DNA of 64,000 nucleotides, taken from contig NZ_FZOW01000025.1 in NCBI RefSeq assembly GCF_900188125.1, forward strand, positions 1 through 64,000. The letters are read 5' to 3'. A model generated the notes under the pieces. It ran no database searches and had not been told where the DNA came from. It was given only the letters and a program-made list of their open reading frames with translations. The translations under genes were made by a program, and so were the position numbers. Position 1 is the stretch's first letter; every line of letters starts with the position of its first letter. Shown here piece after piece: positions 1 through 7,545 of this stretch. Source of the DNA: Rhodococcoides kyotonense. Lineage in GTDB: Bacteria > Actinomycetota > Actinomycetes > Mycobacteriales > Mycobacteriaceae.

Positions 1-43
1 CCCGCTCACGGGTCTCCTGGTCGAACTTCCTCGGTGCAGCCAT
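1..43 (-). CDS. IS3-family transposase OrfA, N-terminal fragment (runs off window)
   Basis: The minus strand reads MAAPRKFDQETRER from an ATG at 43, with AGGAG about eight bases upstream (51-58). This opening is typical of IS3-family OrfA helix-turn-helix proteins, which bind the element's ends. Only 14 residues lie inside the window, so the family call rests on a short match. An insertion sequence probably continues to the left. Confidence 0.6.
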   Translation of the reverse strand, partial: MAAPRKFDQETRER

Positions 44-146
44 ATCTGCATTCTCCTGGTGAGATCACGGTCTCCACCAGTCCCAGGACGGTTCACAACC
101 TCCTCGAACCACGAAGCCCCCCGGCGACATGAGGCGACCTTTCCTG

Positions 147-1220
147 CTATCCGCCGAACGAGCCGGTGGGCAGGCACGCGATGCCGATGCACTGCTCGCT
201 GGCTGCGATCAGCACGCTCACCGACGCACTTTCACCGTTGGTGACGTAGGCCGTGGTGTTGCCGGGGGCAACGATGGCCCCTCCCGGCCGTGCACCGACT
301 GAGACGGTCTGCGGCGGCTCGTGGCCGTCGGTGTCGATGATCGCGACGGTGTCGGTGTCGGACTGGTTGACGAAGATCGATCCGCCATCGGAGGTGGCAG
401 CGATGCCAGTGAGCGAGCCGCCCCCGACTGCAAGGGAGTCGACGACGGTGTTGGTGGCGGCGTCGATGACAGTGACGGATTGGCTGATGCCTTCGACCGC
501 ATAGACCCGTCCCGCTGCCGAGGTGACCCCGATCGGAAAGCCCCCGACAGGGATGGTCGCAATGACGGTGTCGGTGGCGGCGTCGATCGCAGAAACAGAG
601 CCGGAACCTGCGTTGGTGACGTAGACGGTGCCGTCGATCGCCGTCGCCTGGACCGGGTTCGCTCCCACGGACACAGTGGATTCGACTGTGTTGGTTGTTG
701 TGTCGATGACATGGACCACTCCGGTGGTGCCGTTGGTGACGTAGACGGAGTCGCCGGAGATCGTCATGCCGATGGCGCCGACCTCGAGCGCCACCTCGGC
801 AACGACAGTGGACGTGTCAGGGTCGATGACGTAGACGATTCCCGCACTTCCGGCGACATAGATATCTCCTGCGGGGGTGACGGCGATCCCGCCGACCGAC
901 GACGGAACGGACACCCGCGAGATGGCCTGGTTGGTCGCGGTGTCGATGACGTCGACACCGTCGCCCGCGGTGACATACAAGCGTGTTGCGTCCGGACTGA
1001 ACGCGAACTGGTTCGGGCCCGGACCTACGCCGACGGTCGAAGACACTTCCCATGCAGCTGCTCCTGGCGCAGCCGATACCGCCGGAGCCAACGCGGTGAC
1101 CAGTGCGACCGCCGTCAGTACCGGTAGAACGGCCAGCCGGGTGAAGCGACGAACAGGAGTGGATGACGCGGAGGAGTGCGACAGAGTCAACACAGACGGA
1201 GATCCTTTTCGGGTAAACAC
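147..1220 (-). CDS. Secreted YVTN/YncE-like beta-propeller protein
   Basis: The 357-residue protein starts with a basic stretch, a hydrophobic segment (about residues 27-50) and an Ala-rich cleavage region ending SAAPGA, which is a Sec signal peptide. The mature part is a run of about 42-residue repeats of the form VYVTNxxxGxVxVID.A.T.TVxxTIxVG, typical of YVTN/YncE propellers with about seven blades. Such proteins lie outside the cell or in the cell wall and act in binding. No catalytic residues are expected and the partner is unknown. Two cysteines sit near the C terminus (QCIGIACLP). It is transcribed alone; the 320 bases upstream hold no gene. Confidence 0.85.
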   Translation of the reverse strand: MFTRKGSPSVLTLSHSSASSTPVRRFTRLAVLPVLTAVALVTALAPAVSAAPGAAAWEVSSTVGVGPGPNQFAFSPDATRLYVTAGDGVDVIDTATNQAISRVSVPSSVGGIAVTPAGDIYVAGSAGIVYVIDPDTSTVVAEVALEVGAIGMTISGDSVYVTNGTTGVVHVIDTTTNTVESTVSVGANPVQATAIDGTVYVTNAGSGSVSAIDAATDTVIATIPVGGFPIGVTSAAGRVYAVEGISQSVTVIDAATNTVVDSLAVGGGSLTGIAATSDGGSIFVNQSDTDTVAIIDTDGHEPPQTVSVGARPGGAIVAPGNTTAYVTNGESASVSVLIAASEQCIGIACLPTGSFGG

Positions 1221-1586
1221 TGGGTCATCGATGAGTCAAGGCTATCGGCGCGCAAGTTCTTCGTCTAGCTAAACGGTAGAAAGGTCGCACTGCCCGGTTC
1301 TGAGACGAATGCTGACGATGTGCTCGGCCCGTCGACGCCCGAACCCGGACAGGATCGAGCTCGTTGAAATCAGACCGGAAACCCCGTACCGTCCGTTTTG
1401 CCCCATGAGGGTGAAGTCGATGTCACTACGGTATCGCAGGCATTGACGTCAAATGTATTGCTTTGGAGAGGAATTCGGCATCCTTAATGCGGTCTGTAAC
1501 TCCGTGACCTCACTCGCCCGCGCATCCGGAATTGCACCTACACGGTGCGAGCCGGTGGACCGATTCACTACCGAATCGGTGGTGAG
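1221..1586. other. Intergenic region without a recognised gene
   Basis: This lies between the divergent propeller gene and the small membrane-protein gene, and presumably carries both promoters. No convincing reading frame, repeat or hairpin was seen. Confidence 0.5.
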
Positions 1587-1835
1587 ATGAGGCTACACAC
1601 GGGCAATCCCGGTCGATCGTGGTCGCTCAGGTCAGTGATACGGCTGATCGCAGGAGTGGTCATCATTGCTGCTGGAGTGGTGTGGGTCGTCGACGAGCAG
1701 CTCAACACGATCTTCGGAGGAGTGCAGATCGTCGTAGGGCTGGTCTTGCTGGCCGAGCCCGTACTGATGCGGTCGCGAACGGACAACCAGGAAGGTGGGC
1801 ACCATCAATTCGAGGCAAGATCCGATGACGCATGA
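1587..1835 (+). CDS. Small two-helix membrane protein
   Basis: An 82-residue protein from the ATG at 1587. An in-frame start at 1545 exists but would add a poorly conserved-looking head. Two hydrophobic segments (VIRLIAGVVIIAAGVVWVV and IFGGVQIVVGLVLLAEPVLM) predict a helical hairpin in the membrane. The acidic tail ends SDDA. Its last 11 bases overlap the ATG at 1825 of the next gene, so the two are probably translationally coupled, and it may assist maturation or export of that cysteine-rich protein (inference). No family was recognised. Confidence 0.6.
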   Translation: MRLHTGNPGRSWSLRSVIRLIAGVVIIAAGVVWVVDEQLNTIFGGVQIVVGLVLLAEPVLMRSRTDNQEGGHHQFEARSDDA

Positions 1836-2985
1836 TCTAACATTGGGGGACAATCGAACTCAACTTTATCTAGGTTTCGACAGTTCATGTTCGACGTGTA
1901 GCGCCATCGCCAGAAATGTTCAGCGAGACACTGGTTCGGTCGTCGAGGTACTGCCATTGACGAACCAGCACATGGCCCGCTGGCGAGAGGATGTTTTCGG
2001 CGACAGTGCGCCGTGGCTCCCTACCTTGATCCGAGTGTCGGGCGGCAAGGTCGAAGGCTGGACCGGGTGGAAGATAGGACCGGTCCTCGGTAGAGCCCTT
2101 GGTCCCAAGACGGCGTGGCAGGTCCTGGCCAGTCTGGGTAGCCAGCAACTGGACCGATCGAACGGTGCCGAAAGAACTGGCGCCCGTACAGCGCTGACAC
2201 ACACCAAATCTCGTCGTGTGTTCTTCAAAGTGCTCGCGGGCACAGTCGGGGCGATCGCGGGAGCAGGGATGCTTGCAGGTCGAGCCGCACCCGCATTCGC
2301 CGCTCCCGGTCAAGGTGACCTGAGTGGATCGACTCCGCGAACACTGACAGGTACGGAGTTAGCTGACGCAGCGAAAAGGCAGCTCGAATCAGCAGATGCT
2401 CTCAACGTACTCGGATCAGCACCGACAACGCTGCAAGCCGGGACCGAACGCCTGAAGAATTTTTCTCTCGACTCCCCTGACGAACTGGAGCGAGGAGGGC
2501 AGGTCGTCGACCTCGACGACGGAATTCGGCACACCTGGACCTACGTCTACTCTCGAGAAGACGGGATCGCCCTCTACACACAGGACTTCACCTCACCGGT
2601 CGGCGATGTCGGCTCCGCCTCCTTCCTGGTGAGGATCAGCGACACCACAGGCCAAGCCAGTGATGCCACGTTCCTGATCCTGGAGCAAAGCATCAACGGT
2701 GCCATTCCTACCCTCATTCCGGACGACGCTGACATCGCCCGAGCCGCGGACCCGTGTGGAGGGTGCAATGGAATCTGCCAAATCACGGGAAACCAGCTGC
2801 GAAGTTCGTGTCAGGTGGAATCGCAACTGGGTTGCATTCTCGGTGCAGCGGGATGCGCACTGTGCATATCGTGCTCGAGCACCGTGGTATGTGTGGGCTG
2901 CGTCTTGACCTCGTGCGGTGGGGCTGTCCTGTCCTGTTGTGGGCGTTCGGAACCTGCTTGTCACAGATGCGTTCGGGTCTGCTGA
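1825..2985 (+). CDS. Thioredoxin-like / internal Tat signal / cysteine-rich protein (halocin-C8-like precursor?)
   Basis: A 386-residue protein from ATG 1825 (upstream alternative 1795). Residues 13-110 read as a thioredoxin-like fold with a CSTC motif (Cys22, Cys25). Residues 129-160 carry SRRVFFK followed by a hydrophobic, Ala-rich segment ending AFA, which is a good twin-arginine signal placed internally. After this comes a soluble domain of about 140 residues, then a tail of about 75 residues holding 16 cysteines, including CGGC, CALC and CC. Halocin-C8-type precursors also end in a short Cys-rich peptide, so a peptide precursor carrying its own oxidoreductase head is plausible but unproven. 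It is coupled to the upstream membrane protein. Alternatively it may be a metal-binding exported protein. Confidence 0.65.
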   Translation: MTHDLTLGDNRTQLYLGFDSSCSTCSAIARNVQRDTGSVVEVLPLTNQHMARWREDVFGDSAPWLPTLIRVSGGKVEGWTGWKIGPVLGRALGPKTAWQVLASLGSQQLDRSNGAERTGARTALTHTKSRRVFFKVLAGTVGAIAGAGMLAGRAAPAFAAPGQGDLSGSTPRTLTGTELADAAKRQLESADALNVLGSAPTTLQAGTERLKNFSLDSPDELERGGQVVDLDDGIRHTWTYVYSREDGIALYTQDFTSPVGDVGSASFLVRISDTTGQASDATFLILEQSINGAIPTLIPDDADIARAADPCGGCNGICQITGNQLRSSCQVESQLGCILGAAGCALCISCSSTVVCVGCVLTSCGGAVLSCCGRSEPACHRCVRVC

Positions 2986-3399
2986 GCAACCAACACATCG
3001 AAGGCCACCGAAACGCGTTCGACGGAGCTACCCGCTCAAGCCAGCAGGTACTCCGTCCGCGTTGTCTGGTCGGCAAGTCGCCGCGTTCTTCTCCTGCCAG
3101 TACGGACGCAACTAGTCGTAGTTGCCTGCCATTCGGCTGCGACTTCCGCGTGGTCGGTCGACTACTGAAGCTCTGAAAGTCAACACACACAAGGTGTTAC
3201 GGCGTATCAGTTGCTGAGATGAAGGAATCGTCGAGATTCGGCTCGGGTCGAGGGGCGACGGTCGTCGAACCCGTCGATCCTAGGGTTTCGATTCGGGATG
3301 CCTGGGGGTGAGCCGCCATGCTCGGGGCTGTGAGTGGTGTGAGACGGCAGACGTTGCACGGTCTGCTCATCGCGGTGTGTAGAGAGAGGGTGTTACCCA
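2986..3399. other. Intergenic region, no gene recognised
   Basis: This spacer precedes the DUF1648-like gene. A purine-rich ribosome-binding site (GAGAGAGGG) sits just before the ATG at 3400. Nothing else was convincing. Confidence 0.45.
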
Positions 3400-3915
3400 A
3401 TGAATATTCGCGCCGCCGCCGTCGTGGTCACGGTGCCCATTTTGGTGAGTGGGATCGGCATTGGCACTGCTGTGTTGTGGGCTTCTGATCTTCCCGACCG
3501 GATCGCCGAGCAGTGGACGGACTCGGCCGTCACGTCGACGACGTCGATTTCCGGGATCGTTCTCTATCTAGCTGTTTCGGGTCTCACGATCGCCGTGTTT
3601 TCTGGCGTGGCAACTATCCGTACCGGCTCGAGGGTCGGGACGGTGTCGAGTGCAGGTCTGGGAATGGCACTGTCACTGTTCATTACAGTGTCCTTAGTAG
3701 GTTTGATGGCAACTCAGCGAGGTGTCGTCGATCCAGACAGCGTGCAAGGGCCACCTGTGGGTTGGATCGGCGCCGCAGCCGCAGTGTCAATCGTCGGCGG
3801 CGGAATCGGAGCACTCGTCGTGAAGATGTGTCTGCCGAGAACCTCAGCTCGCAGTGTCCGGGCACGTAAGTCTCAATCGAAGGCGGCCACGGACATGAGC
3901 GCCACTGTTGATTGA
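3400..3915 (+). CDS. DUF1648-like integral membrane protein
   Basis: A 171-residue protein with four predicted membrane helices (about residues 5-27, 48-66, 78-102 and 122-143). The segment LPDRIAEQW after helix 1 matches the short LPDRIPxHW signature of DUF1648 proteins, a family related to SdpI immunity proteins. The C terminus is basic and cytoplasmic. Its role here is unknown; the cysteine-rich exported protein lies about 400 bases upstream, so an accessory or immunity role is an untested idea. The GAGAGAGGG ribosome-binding site supports this start. Confidence 0.6.
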   Translation: MNIRAAAVVVTVPILVSGIGIGTAVLWASDLPDRIAEQWTDSAVTSTTSISGIVLYLAVSGLTIAVFSGVATIRTGSRVGTVSSAGLGMALSLFITVSLVGLMATQRGVVDPDSVQGPPVGWIGAAAAVSIVGGGIGALVVKMCLPRTSARSVRARKSQSKAATDMSATVD

Positions 3916-4172
3916 TGTCCCACCGCGCGCCAATTGGGCTGAGGCATCTGATTGACGTAGTGGGTGCATCATGGCGCGGCACCCTGACCCGGGATCGTCA
4001 ACAACTTGTTGACGGTGCGGAAACTGCGCTTACCGAACGAACCTGTGGCGCTCGATCGTGGCGTCGGTGAACACACCTCGGGGTTGAATGTCGGCCCGCT
4101 ACAGCCGCTGTCACAGGGAACGCTCTGTCGAGCCGTGGTATCGATCGGTGGGCGCATGCTTCAATGCAGTTC

Positions 4173-4394
4173 ATGACCGATAACAACGATGTCGCCGGAT
4201 CGGGCCGCCGCGTTGGTGACCGAGTACAACTGACCCGGGGTGGCAACGCTGTCGCGGGGACGGTGGTCGAGGACTTCGGGGAGCTGCCGGCATCGGAGAA
4301 GTCCTGGGGTCGCGACTGGGCGCTGCCTCGCAGGTGGGCGATTGCACTCGACGGTGGGACTCTGGTGTTCGCGGCAGAGAACGAACTCCGCTAG
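4173..4394 (+). CDS. Small hypothetical protein
   Basis: A 73-residue protein from ATG 4173 (alternative 4164). The sequence alternates short hydrophobic strands (RVGDRVQLTRGG, VAGTVVEDFG, WAIALDGGTLVFA), suggesting an SH3-like small beta barrel. It ends exactly where a tiny membrane-protein frame begins. No family was recognised. Confidence 0.5.
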   Translation: MTDNNDVAGSGRRVGDRVQLTRGGNAVAGTVVEDFGELPASEKSWGRDWALPRRWAIALDGGTLVFAAENELR

Positions 4395-4523
4395 GTGTAT
4401 TCGGTTCTGATCCCCATAGTGGTGGTCTCGGGAATCGTTGTGGCTGTTGGTGTCCCGGTGTTGATCGTCGGCGAAGTCATACGGCTGGCTACCGCCCGTG
4501 GTCGACGACAGGCCGGAAGGTGA
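4395..4523 (+). CDS. 42-residue single-helix membrane peptide
   Basis: A GTG directly after the stop of the previous gene opens a 42-codon frame ending at TGA 4521-4523. Residues 4-30 are strongly hydrophobic (VLIPIVVVSGIVVAVGVPVL then IVGEVI), followed by a basic tail (TARGRRQAGR). Zero spacing to the upstream gene and a clean hydrophobic-then-basic layout suggest a real small membrane protein. No function can be assigned. Confidence 0.45.
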   Translation: MYSVLIPIVVVSGIVVAVGVPVLIVGEVIRLATARGRRQAGR

Positions 4524-4636
4524 GGTAGCCGCGGCCATGGACGGGTCGACGGCACCATCCGGGCGATGCGCTGTCCACCCATTCTGTCCCAGATCGGTCA
4601 CGTCCACGATGGACGTCGAACGGAGTCGGACAGGAA

Positions 4637-5074
4637 TTGGGTATGAAGTGGCCGCCGGCGGGGTATAGAAGCCGGGTGAACAGTGTCCAACACTGCATCA
4701 TGCCTGTCGGAGACCACCTCGTCGAGGTGGCTGTCCGAGACGTGCGTGACGGCGAGTTCGTGCTGGTGCAGACCCTGTCGCCGGGGTTCGGCGAAGCAAC
4801 CCTGCAAGGACATTCCCAGGTGAATGCAGCTCTGGTCGAGGTGGAGTTGGCGCGGACGCGACCGGCGAGTCTGCCGCAGCGGGTTGCGAGTGAGTCTTTA
4901 CGCCGCAGCACCGGCGGCCCACACCGCCTCTTCGTCGCCCGGCGTCGGTCCCTGGCGGTAGCGTCGCAGTCGTGCCGCCAATTACGACCACGTTTGGATA
5001 CAGCCACGCGTGGTCGCTGTTCACCGACTGGTGCACCGCAGCCGAGCAGGATTCGTTGCCGGCGTCACCGGTGA
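4637..5074 (+). CDS. Possible hypothetical protein overlapping the recombinase-like gene
   Basis: The frame of 145 residues has a protein-like middle (VGDHLVEVAVRDVRDGEFVL and on), then turns basic and low in complexity where it overlaps the next gene by 103 bases. It may be the remnant of a gene cut by rearrangement. No family was recognised. Confidence 0.25.
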   Translation: MGMKWPPAGYRSRVNSVQHCIMPVGDHLVEVAVRDVRDGEFVLVQTLSPGFGEATLQGHSQVNAALVEVELARTRPASLPQRVASESLRRSTGGPHRLFVARRRSLAVASQSCRQLRPRLDTATRGRCSPTGAPQPSRIRCRRHR

Positions 5075-5964
5075 CGGTGGCCGAGTTCCTGGACGAGAAC
5101 CCCGGTAGCGATGCGGTGCAGCTGCGTCGGGTCTCGGCGATCAACCGAGCACATCGAGACGCGGGACTTCCACTACCGGGGCGTGTGACGTCGCTGCGTT
5201 TGGCTCTCGATTCCGTTCGCGCAGCACGGATTCGACATCGCGAAGAACGACTACGGTCAGCTGTAGCAGCACTGCCCGCGACCGGCTCGATCGAAGCGCT
5301 GTTCGGGCGGCGTGACGCCGTCCTGCTCCTGCTGGCCGGGGCCGGTCTGTCCTATACCGCGATCGCAAGCCTGGACCGTACCGACGTCAGCGTCGACGGG
5401 CCGGATGTGTGGATCGGTGGCGGACACCGGATCCGAATCCCGTCACAGTCCGGGGGCGCGAGCTCGCCGGCTCAGCTGTGGGACCGGTGGGCGGAAGTGT
5501 TGCAGTTCTCCGACCGCTACCCATCGACGGCATTGCTCTCAGAACAGCTGCACCGCAATAGTTTTCCGGATATGGGGGAGTGGCCGCGCCGTCCGGGCCC
5601 GGTGGCGGTGCCGATCGATCGGTGGGGGCACATGCCGTTCCCCGCCACTGCGATGACTCCGGATTCAGTCGCCGTGGTGGTGCGGGCGCACTTCACGGGC
5701 GCTCCGCCCCGCCGCGCGCCGAGACCGGCGCGTCGTAGGTTCGACGAGCAGTCGAACGAACTACCTGCTGAAGATGTTGTGCACGAGTCCATCTCGGTCG
5801 ACCTCGACCCCGGCTACTACGAACGCGGGATCGCCGCGCGTCGACGCGCGCATACGGGTATGGCGGACGTAACGGGTCTGGTCGACGCCGTCGAAGACCG
5901 GATCGAAGCGCTGCTGCAACGCACTCTCGACCTGCTGGGCAGCGTGGACGCCGCCGAATCGTAG
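4972..5964 (+). CDS. Tyrosine-recombinase-like protein with degenerate catalytic domain
   Basis: A 330-residue protein. Residues 1-90 look like the SAM-like core-binding domain of phage integrases (TWYDYSRAW-like start, then AINRAHRDAGLPLP). Residues about 105-140 (LFGRRDAVLLLLAGAGLSYTAIASLDRTDV) align with the start of the integrase catalytic domain, but the normal catalytic arginine of the TGLRxSEL motif is Ser. No HxxR or C-terminal tyrosine motif was found. The tail is Arg-rich, then acidic. It is therefore probably a DNA-binding protein descended from a recombinase, perhaps a plasmid or island partner. The GTG/ATG start is not certain. Confidence 0.6.
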   Translation: MPPITTTFGYSHAWSLFTDWCTAAEQDSLPASPVTVAEFLDENPGSDAVQLRRVSAINRAHRDAGLPLPGRVTSLRLALDSVRAARIRHREERLRSAVAALPATGSIEALFGRRDAVLLLLAGAGLSYTAIASLDRTDVSVDGPDVWIGGGHRIRIPSQSGGASSPAQLWDRWAEVLQFSDRYPSTALLSEQLHRNSFPDMGEWPRRPGPVAVPIDRWGHMPFPATAMTPDSVAVVVRAHFTGAPPRRAPRPARRRFDEQSNELPAEDVVHESISVDLDPGYYERGIAARRRAHTGMADVTGLVDAVEDRIEALLQRTLDLLGSVDAAES

Positions 5965-6054
5965 GAGGCAGCGGCGAGGCCGGACGTAGCTACCTGGCTG
6001 ACGTAACACCGGGTTGTCGGCGTCCAGCCCTGGAAACGTCAAGGCGTGTCTTGA

Positions 6055-6348
6055 TGGTGCGGCAACAGCGCTTCGCGCACCCGAGCGTGCCGAGTGTGCT
6101 TGCACCTCGATCACGAGCTTTTGTGGACCGGTGGCGGGACGGTCACGGTCGAGGCTGCCGGTGACCTGTGGGCGGTGCCGCCTGTTCTGGGGATCTGGAT
6201 TCCGGCGGGTGTCGCACACCATGTCCATGCGCACTCCGGATCGACCATCCACGCGACTTCCTTCCGGCCCGAAATGGTTCCTTCGAAATCCGAACGTCGT
6301 CGGCGTCCCCACCACGACTGTCCTACGCGGCCCTATTCCGTCAACTAG
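6055..6348 (+). pseudogene. AraC-family regulator remnant (cupin part)
   Basis: Between a stop at 6052 and the stop at 6348 the frame reads HLDHELLWTGGGTVTVEAAG then VPPVLGIWIPAGVAHHVHAH, the ligand-binding cupin of AraC-type regulators. The residues before about 6100 and after about 6290 do not continue the domain, and there is no helix-turn-helix part. This is a broken fragment left by a deletion. Confidence 0.6.
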
Positions 6349-6428
6349 CTTCTTCCGAAATTTACAGGCCGAGTACTCAAGTCAACAGCATGCACCACGA
6401 TGCGCCTGGTTCGAACCCGAAGCGCCCT

Positions 6429-7412
6429 CTACATAGGTCGAATGAGTCGTCCGTGGGCTACAAGCGAGACGGCCTGTTTGAGGCGACGCACGCGAATGCT
6501 CACTGCGTACCCGAGAATTCCCGAGATAGATGCCACTTGAGTGCTCATGTAACGATAGAGGTGATCTGAATTTTTGCACACGACGATTGCCATGAGATTG
6601 TACTCGCCTGAAATCGCCGCTGCTGCAGCAACTTCGGCATGATCCGAAAGCGCCGTACCGACGTGTTCGAGGGAGGAAGGCGCAATGCGCAACCAGAGCG
6701 TCGCGTTAAGGTGGAAGCCCAACTTTTCAGGCAGGAACTCGAGATCGAAACGGAGGGTGCCGACTTTCTCGAGGTTCTGTATCCGGCTCCGTACGCTAGC
6801 TTCGGGTAAGTCTGCAGCGCGAGCGAGTTCGCGGATCGAAGCGCGCCCGTTCGCCGCCAGGGCTGAAATCAGTGGTTGATCATCAAGTGATGGCGGAGGA
6901 GGCTGATCGGCGACGACCATGTCACGGGGTCGGAGCATGGAAAACTGCGCTGCGGTCAGCGTTCCTCCAAAGCCTGTCCAGTGCGTAGTGCCTCTGGTCC
7001 CAAACGAGTGCATCAGAAGTTCGATCCTGATGTCGAGGACGGTAGTTGATTGAGGCAGTCCGTTGAGCAGCAGGTCGTCACCGGCTGCCTCTATCGGCGC
7101 GTGGACGATGCAGATGATTTCGGCGCCACCGGACGCAATGTGTGCGTAGGCAACTTCCGGTCGACGTGCCAGCGAGCGTGCCAGCGTTTCGACGCGATCA
7201 GGTCGACACCGCAGCCTGGCGATCCATTGAACTTGACGCTGCACAGCCGGATTGACCAGTCCGACAGCGCGAATAGCCCCGGACCGCCGCAGCGCCCGGT
7301 ACCGCCGGGCGGCCGTCTGTTCGGATACCCCGCTGATGTCACCGAGTAGGCGAAACGATGCCCGAGGATCGATCTGGAGTGCGCGGAGGATTGTTGCGTT
7401 TACGTAGTCCAT
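6429..7412 (-). CDS. Two-module Lrp/AsnC-family transcriptional regulator
   Basis: A 327-residue protein made of two Lrp/AsnC units. The first helix-turn-helix is at about residues 5-50 (ILRALQIDPRASFRLLGDIS then VSEQTAARRYRALRRSGAI) and the second at about 180-225 (LISALAANGRASIRELARAA then SVRSRIQNLEKVGTL). Each is followed by a ligand-sensing RAM-like domain. Tandem Lrp proteins of this length occur in Actinobacteria. It is divergent from the MFS exporter at 7546, which it probably controls in response to a small molecule (inference). Confidence 0.85.
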   Translation of the reverse strand: MDYVNATILRALQIDPRASFRLLGDISGVSEQTAARRYRALRRSGAIRAVGLVNPAVQRQVQWIARLRCRPDRVETLARSLARRPEVAYAHIASGGAEIICIVHAPIEAAGDDLLLNGLPQSTTVLDIRIELLMHSFGTRGTTHWTGFGGTLTAAQFSMLRPRDMVVADQPPPPSLDDQPLISALAANGRASIRELARAADLPEASVRSRIQNLEKVGTLRFDLEFLPEKLGFHLNATLWLRIAPSSLEHVGTALSDHAEVAAAAAISGEYNLMAIVVCKNSDHLYRYMSTQVASISGILGYAVSIRVRRLKQAVSLVAHGRLIRPM

Positions 7413-7545
7413 TGTAGAGCAATTTTAGGCTATTGAGCATGGACAATGGCGGAATATGCAAGTTTGCAGCCGCTGTGTCGCTCCTGAGGCCTGACGCCGT
7501 CGACACTGGAGAGCCCAACTCGATCGATCGCGAAAGTGAGGCCGC

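Noticed and set aside
321..1127. A 268-codon plus-strand frame opposite the propeller gene
   Set aside because: Asp/Gly/Arg-rich shadow produced by the repeats of the YVTN gene.
6395..6425. GGTTCGAACCC near 6403 as a tRNA T-arm
   Set aside because: Flanking bases do not form a T-stem or acceptor, and no other tRNA parts lie nearby.
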